The notes beneath the pieces were generated by a model. The model did no database searches. It worked only from the letters and a program-made list of their open reading frames with translations, and was not told the origin of the DNA. Shown here one piece after another: positions 42,601 to 48,628 of a DNA stretch of 48,628 bases. A program made the translations under genes and the position numbers. Origin of the DNA: Bacillota bacterium (GTDB taxonomy: Bacteria; Bacillota; UBA5301; Bu52); contig JADBKO010000014.1 in NCBI GenBank assembly GCA_014896355.1, forward strand, positions 1 through 48,628. Reading direction: 5' to 3'. Within the stretch, counting starts at the first letter, position 1. Every line of letters begins with the position of its first letter.

Positions 42601-45600
42601 CACGTGCTACAGATTCAGGCGGTCAACCCCCGCGGACAGCGCACCTCGGCGGACATCCCGGTCTATGCAAGCCCGGGGCCAGCCCAAATCGAGCTGGAAA
42701 GCCCCCGCGACTGGGAGCAGACGGCGGGGGATGCCATCGAGGTGCAGGGGCATCTGAGTGCGCCGGCGCTCCTAGTGCTGGTCAACGGGCAGATTGTCCG
42801 CCCCCAGGAGCCCGGTCAGCGCTTTACCGCGCAGGTACCGCTCGCCGAAGGGTTGAACGTGATCTGGATTTGGTCCTTGGACCAGCGGGGCGAATTGGAC
42901 TGGGAGATCCTCCGGGTGATCCGGGATTCCCAGACGCCCCAGCTGTGCTTGGAGATGCCCTCGGCCGCGGCGCTGCTGCGAACAACCCCGGACGTTTTCA
43001 CCGGGCTGGTGGGCGATCTGACGCCGGTGTCCGCGGCGCTCAACGGCCTGGCAGCCAAGCCAGCGGGCGGCGGATTCGCAGTGGAGGGCGTGCGCCTGGC
43101 GACGGGGCCCAACCGCCTGTCTCTCACCGGGACGGACAGCCTGGGACACTTCGCTGCCGTGGATGTGCCTTTGCTCCTGGATGATGCGCCCCCCGCCTTC
43201 CGTGATCTGCAGCCGCTTGCCGGCGCAGTGGTCAATCACCAGCCGGTCACCTTCAGCGGGCGGATGGATGATGCCACCCCCGTGCAGCTGTGGGTCAATG
43301 GCACGCTCGTGCCCGTGGCGGAGGACGGGCGTTTCTCCACCTCCGTAGCCCTGCGGGAGGGCGCCAACACCCTGACGCTCGCAGCCCTGGATACCGCGGG
43401 CAATCGGCAGGCGCAGGAGCATGCCGTGATGCTGGATACCCAACCGCCGGCTCTCTTTGTGCCGGAGCTGTCGCCTGCCTCCTGGACCGCCACGCCGCCG
43501 GTCCTGACCTTCACCACCACCGATGTGCCCAGCGGCGTGGATCACTACGAGCTATCTGTGGATGGTGGCCCGTTCGCCCCCGTGGTAAGCCCCTACACCG
43601 TCAAGGGCTTGGCCGACGGCACCCACACCCTGCAGGTCAAGGCCGTGGACCGCGCCGGCTGGGAGACTCCCGGCACAACCGTCACCGCCTATGTGGATAC
43701 CACGCCGCCAGAGCCTTTTGTGGCCACTGCGCAGCCTGCCAGCTGGACCCAGAACCGTCAGCCCGTGCTCCGCTTTGCCACCACCGATGTGCCCAGCGGC
43801 GTGGATCACTACACCGTGCAGGTGGACCGTGGCCCGCCCGTGGCCGCGACCTCGCCCTACACGCTGCCGCCGCAGCCTGACGGCGTGCACACAGTAACAG
43901 TCACCGCCTGCGACAAAGCGGGCTTGGCCACCTCGGCCCAGGTGCAGGTGTTTACCGACACCACGCCTCCCGCCAAGCTGGAGGATGTGCGGCCGGTATC
44001 AGGGCCGGATTTTGTGGAGCTGCGCTGGATTCCCAGCCCTGACCCGCAGCTTTCCCATTACATCGTGCGGCGGGATCCCGCCTTCCCGCCTGAAGCGGGC
44101 GGAGGGGGCGGCGACATCAGCGGCGGTGAGGGCAGCGGCGGTGCCACCGGAGGCAGCGCCCGGCCCGAGATCACGCTGCCCCTGGACGGCGCCAGTGCGG
44201 CCGGGGTGTTCCGCGATCCCGCCGTGGAGCCACTCAAGGAGTACCGCTACCAGATCGCCGCCGTGGATCTGGCAGGCAATGTGGGGGAATTCAACCCCTG
44301 GCAGGCCGTAACGGTGGGCTACACGGCCGTGCCCGCCTCCCCGGATCAGCCCGCCCGGGTGGAATTCGCCCGGGTCACCTTGCAGGTGCCGGCGGGTAGC
44401 CTGCCCGAAGGGCGGCGGGTGACGGTGGCGAGCCAGCCCGCCACTGAGGCGCCCCAGGACGATTCTACCGTCCCGTGCGGGGATGTGTATTACCTGAACA
44501 CCACCGCCCGGGACGGGACCCTCACCGACGGTGAGGCAGTGGAGTTTGCCCAGCCGGTGCAGAGTGTCTTCCGCTACGATCCGCGGCAGATTCCCGCCGG
44601 GTTTGGCGAGCCCGATCTTTACCTCTACACCTGGGAAGGCAGCGCCCAGCGCTGGATCCGGGTGCCCGGCCAGGTGCGCAACGTGGCGGAAAACAGCATT
44701 ACGGCGCCCTTGACCCATTTTTCCACCTACAGCATCCGGGCCTCCGATGCCCGGCCCTTGTCTGCCGAGGAGTTCCAGAACCTGGGCGTTGCACCTTATC
44801 AGAAGTATTTCCGCGACAATCAGGAGACGATCTCCCCGGCCAGCGGCGGCGTCACGATCCGGGCCACGGACCTCTTCATACCCGGCCGCAACGGCCTCGA
44901 TCTGGAGCTGCGGCGCATCTACGACAGTGTGGGCGCCAATGAGTCCAAGGCCGTGGCGATCCGGGGGCTTGGCGGGTGGGAGTGGGACCTGCCGTATATC
45001 GCTTCCACGCAAGCCGGCCAGTTCCTCCAACTGCCCGGCGGCGGCCGCTATAAGATCGACTGGCCCAGCGCCTCCAACAACGGGACCCAGAGGCGCGTCG
45101 CGTTCTCCTACCATAAAGGTGAACACTTCGTCCTGGAGAAGCTGGAAACCAAAGACCGGGATATTCTGCTCCTGTGGTCGATCCCCATCGATGCTGTTTG
45201 GAATACCACTGGCTACGCCCTGAACTTGGCCGACGGAACGGTCTGGCATTTCGACACCCAGGGACGGCCCACGCGCCAGCTGGATCGCACGGGCCAGAAC
45301 TGGATCGATTACACGTTCGACGCCGACGGGCGCCTGCTGCGCATGGCCGATAACAGCGGCCATTGGATCGCCCTGAACTATGATGGCAGCGGGCAGCTGC
45401 AGTCTGCCACGGACGGCAGGCGGACCGTCCAGTATCGGTATCCGTCCCAGGGCGGTCTCCTGAGCCAAGTGGTGGAGCCGAAGTCCGACCGGGTCACGGC
45501 ATATCGCTACGAGTCCTATTCGGTCACCAGCGGCTGGTCCGGCATGACCGAGGATGAGAGCGGCAACGGCCACGAGCACAAGCCTTCGCAGCTTAGCCTT

Positions 45601-48600
45601 TCTTTGCTGGCGGAGATCCGCTATCCCTCCGGAGGCCTTAGCCGCTTCACCTATCATGCCGAGCAGACGAGTTTCTGGGACGGGAACTACAACATCTATG
45701 TCTACCGGATGCTGCTGGACTCCCGCGTGAAGCAAGCCTCCAGCAGCGATCCCACGGAGTATGAACGGGTCCGGCTGAGCTACCAACTGGCGGGGATCGA
45801 AGGAAACCCGCTGGGACGCATCACCCACACCGTGATGGATGAAGGCCAAGGCGTGCGGCCGGAACTGCCCAAGCGGCGCACTCTCCTGGGTTACAACGAA
45901 GACAACCAGGTGGTCCGCCAGGAGGTGCAGGATTTCGGCTCCGGTAGTGCCCGCAGCGTGGAAACGATCACCTTCGAGTATGACAGCAATCTGCGCGCCC
46001 CCACCCGGGAGGAGCACATTCGGTCCACCGGGACCACCTACGTGCGCACGTTCGCCTATGACGGCTGGGGCAACGTGCTGCAGGAGACCAACAGCGCCAC
46101 AGGGCTGGAGATCCGCTACCGGTATGCCAACGGCAGCCCGGCGCAGTTGGGCGACCCCTTCGCCAGCAGCCCCTATGGGACCGGCACGAACCCGCGCATC
46201 CACGACGCCCTCATCGCCAAGGGGGTGATCAATCCGGACCCTGCCCATGGCACCCGGCTTTTGCAGCAGACCCACTACGAATATGACCCAGCGGGGAACC
46301 GGATCAAAGAAGCTCACCGCTATCAGGGCCGTTGGATCGAGACCCGCTACGAGTATGACGCGTATGGCAATCTGATCCGCCGCATTCTGCCGCCGTTTGC
46401 GCCGGATCAGCCTGGCACCGCCCATGTGACCGAATACGAATACAGTCCTGCCTATCAGCATGCCTATCTGACGCGGGAGACCGAAAAGGCGGTGCAGGCT
46501 GCGGGCGGTCCGGATGGCAGTGGCGGCGCCCTCCCCGCGGACCTGACGCGGGAATACGGTTACGATCCGGTGACCGGAGAGAAGATCTGGGAGCAGGACG
46601 GCCGGGGCAAGGTCACGAGTTTCGTCTACGACCCCGTGGGCCGGGTCGTGGAAACCGTGTTCCCGGATGAAGATGACGGCAATCTGCGCCCCGGGGATGC
46701 TGACTGGGCTGCAGCCCGGGCCCACAATCCCCGCCAGCGGGCGGAGTTCGACGATCTTCGCAACACCTACACTTCCTTCGATGAGGCCGGCAACAAGGCG
46801 CTTTTCCAATACGACGGGCTGGGGCATCTGCTGCAGGTGCAGACCTTCCGCCAGCCCCAGCCGGGGCAGTATGAGGCCTACGCCTCCACCAACTTCGCCT
46901 ATGACGATGCAGGCCTGGTGGTGGAGATGGTGGATGCGGAGGGATCCAAGAGCCAGTATGCCTATGACGGCCTGGGGAGGCGCATCCGCAGCACCTACGC
47001 CGACGGATCGCTTGCCACCACGGCCTATGACGATGCCACCAACACGGTGACGGAAACCGATCCCGAAGGCCGGGTGACGGTTCAGGAGCGGGACTGGCTG
47101 GACCGGGTGGTGCAGATCCGGCGGCCGGACCGCACCAGCGGGCGCACGGCGGTGGAGCACATCGCCTACGACGCTCTGGGCCGGGAAGTGCAGCGCATCG
47201 GCCCGCTGGGCGAGGTCACGGACCGCTTCTACGACGAGCTGGGCCGGCAGGTCAAAGCCGTGGGCCCCAACCTGGAGGCCTGGCTGCCGGGGGCATCGGC
47301 GCCCACCGGGCTGCGCCGGACCCTCACCACGGCCTACAACGACCGGGGGATGGCCGTGGCGCGCACCTCCGCCACCGGCAATGCCCTGGGCGGTGCGGCG
47401 CTGGAAGACTACACGGTCCGTTTCGCTTATGACGGCCTGGGGCGGCTTCTGGAAACCCGCGAGCCGTTCCACAACCCGCAGGCCCCTGGCAGCCAATCTG
47501 CAGGCGGCAGCCTGCAGCCTGCGCGCCAGGAGCGCATCACCCGCACCTTCTACGATGCCAACGGCAACGTGATCCGGGAAGTGGACGGCCGCGGCCAGGT
47601 GAAAAGCTTTGAGTACGACGCCCGCAACCGCGTGGTGCGCGAGACGGACGGGGCAGGCAAGGTCACCACCCACCGCTACAGCTCCACCGGCAAGGAGATC
47701 GCCCGCACCGACCCGCGGGGGAACGAGCCGGGGGCGGTGGCGGGCAGCTACACCACCTGGTTTGCCTATGACGAGTTCGGCAGGCTGGTGACGGCCATCC
47801 TGCCGGATCCCACGCCCCCTGCGGATCCTTGGCTGAATTCGGGGGACAACCCCACCGTGCGCTTTGCCTATGACCGGGTGGGCAAGCTCGTGCGCCAGGT
47901 CGACCCCAACGGGCATGAGACGCAGTATGCCTACAACTCCCGCCACTGGCTGGCGAAACAGACGGACCCCCTGGGCCAGGTGACCACGTTGGAATACAAC
48001 CGCGTGGGCCAGGAGACCCGGCGCCAGGACCCCCTGGGGCGGGTGGCGGAGAAGGCCTACGATGACTTCGGCCAGTTGGTGCAGGAGATTCTGCATCCGG
48101 CAGGCGGAGGGCCGGAGCAGATCACGCGTTTAGAATACGACCTGGCGGGGCGTTTGAGCACCCGCACGGACGCCAACGGCCACCGGATGGAGTACTCCTA
48201 CGATCTGGCGGGCAATCTGGCGGTGGTCCTGGACCCCCTGGGCCACCGGACGGAGTATGGCTACGATCCGGACGGCCGGCGGGTGCGGCAAGTGGCGCCC
48301 AACGGGAATGTGACGCTGTTCGCCTACAACGAACCCGGCTGGCTGGTCCAGGTCACGCAGGAAGCCACGGCCCGCCAACCCCGGGTGAGCCGGTATGGGT
48401 ATGACCTGGCGGGCAATCTGTCCTGGCAGGTGGACCCGCGGGGCGTGGTGGCGGAGTATGCCTACGATGGGCGCAATCTGCTGCAGCAGGTGCGCTATGC
48501 CGGGGCGGTAAGCGCCATCAGTGAGCCCACACCGCCGGGATTGCTTCCTGGAACTGCCGTGCCGCGCGCCGAGGAAATCCTGCGCTATGAGTATGACGCA

Positions 48601-48628
48601 GCCGGAAACCGCATCCAGCTCACAGACC
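39613..48628 (+). CDS. giant exported RHS/YD-repeat protein (3' end outside window)
   Basis: At least 3,005 codons, open to the last base. AGGAGGGGAG lies five bases before the ATG. A 65-residue basic n-region precedes a hydrophobic segment (residues 66-94) ending AQA, a long signal or anchor. Domains in order: two discoidin-like modules (FAIDGAADTAWW; DLADGNTRTFWEA), an adhesin-like middle, Ig-like repeats with VDTTPPEPF joints (about 43,450-43,975 has two clear copies), a ZU5-like stretch (TLQVPAGSLPEGRRVTV, HFSTYSI), the DUF6531-type RHS entry (TISPASGGVTIRATDLFIPG), then YD repeats such as YDANGNVIREVDGRG to the end. The C-terminal core and any toxin tip are not visible. Confidence 0.93.
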   Translation, partial: MIKGRVGSREGTSRGGAKAQTAPAARATTSLSNRGSALGGAQGLARVRARGARAAEWASRWVRHVGGLATWAVGLVCGPGLACGLGLICGLGLAPAQAESPGLPTAAAQAVEPQVLAIAGADTSFQAATPALFAIDGAADTAWWAGAVLSVAQSLVPGPGSGSLPAWLEVRLQTPAFPAWVDLSLAPGAAGVLICQVQQDGRWDLLPGSIPVQLAAHAGGNVRLKLPLFTAPVERLRFCLQPPGGQASSGASAGPRLGGLSEVRVFGYPLLPMAQQVRPSRIEVTAGSDSAAFPAGDLADGNTRTFWEATADAAGQAVVVFSLPGRFALERLQAYGGVQGAAQGRWEYRAGGQWLALPHGSFGTANLARAGWNTWNVASVGEASVNVANVTGTCVPAGLLVTDAVRLVLEADAAGSTLWAFAEVAIWGAPAPDAAGGQTNAGALLASGGAEPTLYAGTGPTAPAVSFVGNLGYRVFPAFPAEVRVDPRQGQGRAAVPIVLPDSLDGVVEARLTLETWPNEDRPEQNPSAGNGWGSGEHAGGRPAGVYLLNGIPLSSLAGVVPVPTGDGEAGERRGDRRSSAEPSRQIEQYRVPVEALRPGINYLTLLAGVEDWPPKWPDIPWPDGLLGHGALDRMLSQSIGQLPGHPESPAGVPPGDWTAGLEARGQFSSAFPTQRFSSGDLRTGANGVETPEGAGWSGASSADSPPGLESPWRCGPGRGIGDSGFRATQIRLELRSEDGRITPVSALASGGPGGMLRQAPELLDGFVSPVWRMESAGGWGQGRGEAGSATVELVLRGRVWPTRLSLLLDEAPPQTLAVSVFDGRTWRAIPGLEAVVLPGCRAGSPQAEPGQFWIQLWAAQPVPAEKLRLRFTRVPAQADSEPGRAGQSSQAGPSDKTRGPLGGGGTGGGGGNADELPLGGVADIQLWGVTETSGPPQITVSAPQPWQTVQSPVTVAGTVDDTASRVMVDGRLVTLEGHRFTAQVSLPGSGRGSVPHVLQIQAVNPRGQRTSADIPVYASPGPAQIELESPRDWEQTAGDAIEVQGHLSAPALLVLVNGQIVRPQEPGQRFTAQVPLAEGLNVIWIWSLDQRGELDWEILRVIRDSQTPQLCLEMPSAAALLRTTPDVFTGLVGDLTPVSAALNGLAAKPAGGGFAVEGVRLATGPNRLSLTGTDSLGHFAAVDVPLLLDDAPPAFRDLQPLAGAVVNHQPVTFSGRMDDATPVQLWVNGTLVPVAEDGRFSTSVALREGANTLTLAALDTAGNRQAQEHAVMLDTQPPALFVPELSPASWTATPPVLTFTTTDVPSGVDHYELSVDGGPFAPVVSPYTVKGLADGTHTLQVKAVDRAGWETPGTTVTAYVDTTPPEPFVATAQPASWTQNRQPVLRFATTDVPSGVDHYTVQVDRGPPVAATSPYTLPPQPDGVHTVTVTACDKAGLATSAQVQVFTDTTPPAKLEDVRPVSGPDFVELRWIPSPDPQLSHYIVRRDPAFPPEAGGGGGDISGGEGSGGATGGSARPEITLPLDGASAAGVFRDPAVEPLKEYRYQIAAVDLAGNVGEFNPWQAVTVGYTAVPASPDQPARVEFARVTLQVPAGSLPEGRRVTVASQPATEAPQDDSTVPCGDVYYLNTTARDGTLTDGEAVEFAQPVQSVFRYDPRQIPAGFGEPDLYLYTWEGSAQRWIRVPGQVRNVAENSITAPLTHFSTYSIRASDARPLSAEEFQNLGVAPYQKYFRDNQETISPASGGVTIRATDLFIPGRNGLDLELRRIYDSVGANESKAVAIRGLGGWEWDLPYIASTQAGQFLQLPGGGRYKIDWPSASNNGTQRRVAFSYHKGEHFVLEKLETKDRDILLLWSIPIDAVWNTTGYALNLADGTVWHFDTQGRPTRQLDRTGQNWIDYTFDADGRLLRMADNSGHWIALNYDGSGQLQSATDGRRTVQYRYPSQGGLLSQVVEPKSDRVTAYRYESYSVTSGWSGMTEDESGNGHEHKPSQLSLSLLAEIRYPSGGLSRFTYHAEQTSFWDGNYNIYVYRMLLDSRVKQASSSDPTEYERVRLSYQLAGIEGNPLGRITHTVMDEGQGVRPELPKRRTLLGYNEDNQVVRQEVQDFGSGSARSVETITFEYDSNLRAPTREEHIRSTGTTYVRTFAYDGWGNVLQETNSATGLEIRYRYANGSPAQLGDPFASSPYGTGTNPRIHDALIAKGVINPDPAHGTRLLQQTHYEYDPAGNRIKEAHRYQGRWIETRYEYDAYGNLIRRILPPFAPDQPGTAHVTEYEYSPAYQHAYLTRETEKAVQAAGGPDGSGGALPADLTREYGYDPVTGEKIWEQDGRGKVTSFVYDPVGRVVETVFPDEDDGNLRPGDADWAAARAHNPRQRAEFDDLRNTYTSFDEAGNKALFQYDGLGHLLQVQTFRQPQPGQYEAYASTNFAYDDAGLVVEMVDAEGSKSQYAYDGLGRRIRSTYADGSLATTAYDDATNTVTETDPEGRVTVQERDWLDRVVQIRRPDRTSGRTAVEHIAYDALGREVQRIGPLGEVTDRFYDELGRQVKAVGPNLEAWLPGASAPTGLRRTLTTAYNDRGMAVARTSATGNALGGAALEDYTVRFAYDGLGRLLETREPFHNPQAPGSQSAGGSLQPARQERITRTFYDANGNVIREVDGRGQVKSFEYDARNRVVRETDGAGKVTTHRYSSTGKEIARTDPRGNEPGAVAGSYTTWFAYDEFGRLVTAILPDPTPPADPWLNSGDNPTVRFAYDRVGKLVRQVDPNGHETQYAYNSRHWLAKQTDPLGQVTTLEYNRVGQETRRQDPLGRVAEKAYDDFGQLVQEILHPAGGGPEQITRLEYDLAGRLSTRTDANGHRMEYSYDLAGNLAVVLDPLGHRTEYGYDPDGRRVRQVAPNGNVTLFAYNEPGWLVQVTQEATARQPRVSRYGYDLAGNLSWQVDPRGVVAEYAYDGRNLLQQVRYAGAVSAISEPTPPGLLPGTAVPRAEEILRYEYDAAGNRIQLTD

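Noticed and set aside
43999-48096. 1,365-codon open frame on the minus strand
   Set aside because: It is antisense to the RHS region; GC-rich YD repeats leave the opposite frame open. Composition (His, Gly, Val rich, no domain) is that of a shadow.

Overview
The window has two parts: the left-end two-thirds of a Mu-like transposable prophage (1 to about 21,318, nearly all genes on the minus strand), and a chromosomal segment on the plus strand with a type II secretion / type IV pilus-like operon followed by two giant secreted proteins (21,319 to 48,628). No rRNA, tRNA or CRISPR array was seen. The DNA is GC-rich, with many strong AGGAGG-type ribosome binding sites and frequent GTG/TTG starts. 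This suggests a high-GC Firmicutes-like host, possibly one with an outer membrane, but there is no marker gene here that fixes the taxon.

Prophage, read from its left end at 21,318 leftwards: three copies of a 15-bp-core repeat (candidate transposase-binding sites); an XRE repressor on the plus strand facing an early operon across a dyad-symmetric operator; a Ner-like protein; early small genes; a MuA-type transposase broken by one frameshift; the MuB ATPase; Gam; GemA; a Mor/C-family activator; a terminator; a lysis block (amidase, holin, a small exported protein); then the Mu-order morphogenesis genes: gp27-like, terminase gp28, portal gp29, gp30 (F), protease/scaffold I/Z, decoration protein, capsid T, gp35/36/31/37-like, sheath, tube and a tail assembly chaperone with a canonical -1 frameshift site. 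The tail tape measure and the right end lie beyond position 1.

The prophage left end (terminal CA at 21,317-21,318, six bases outside the outermost repeat) abuts a GspC/PilP-like remnant that has lost its membrane anchor. The next genes form a tight set: gspE, gspF, gspG, a short gspI-like gene, gspJ, gspK, a PilM-PilN/GspL-like gene and a PilO/GspM-like gene. No secretin (GspD) or GspH gene is present in this set.

Downstream are two very large exported proteins. The first is a roughly 2,800-codon protein made of fibronectin-III-like repeats, a PKD domain and a beta-helix, interrupted by one in-frame TGA at a place where the repeat pattern expects tryptophan. The second starts at 39,613 and is still open at the window end (at least 3,005 codons). 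It combines discoidin-like, Ig-like and ZU5-like segments with a long RHS/YD-repeat region. Their position directly after the secretion operon makes them plausible substrates or surface partners of that machine, which is inference.
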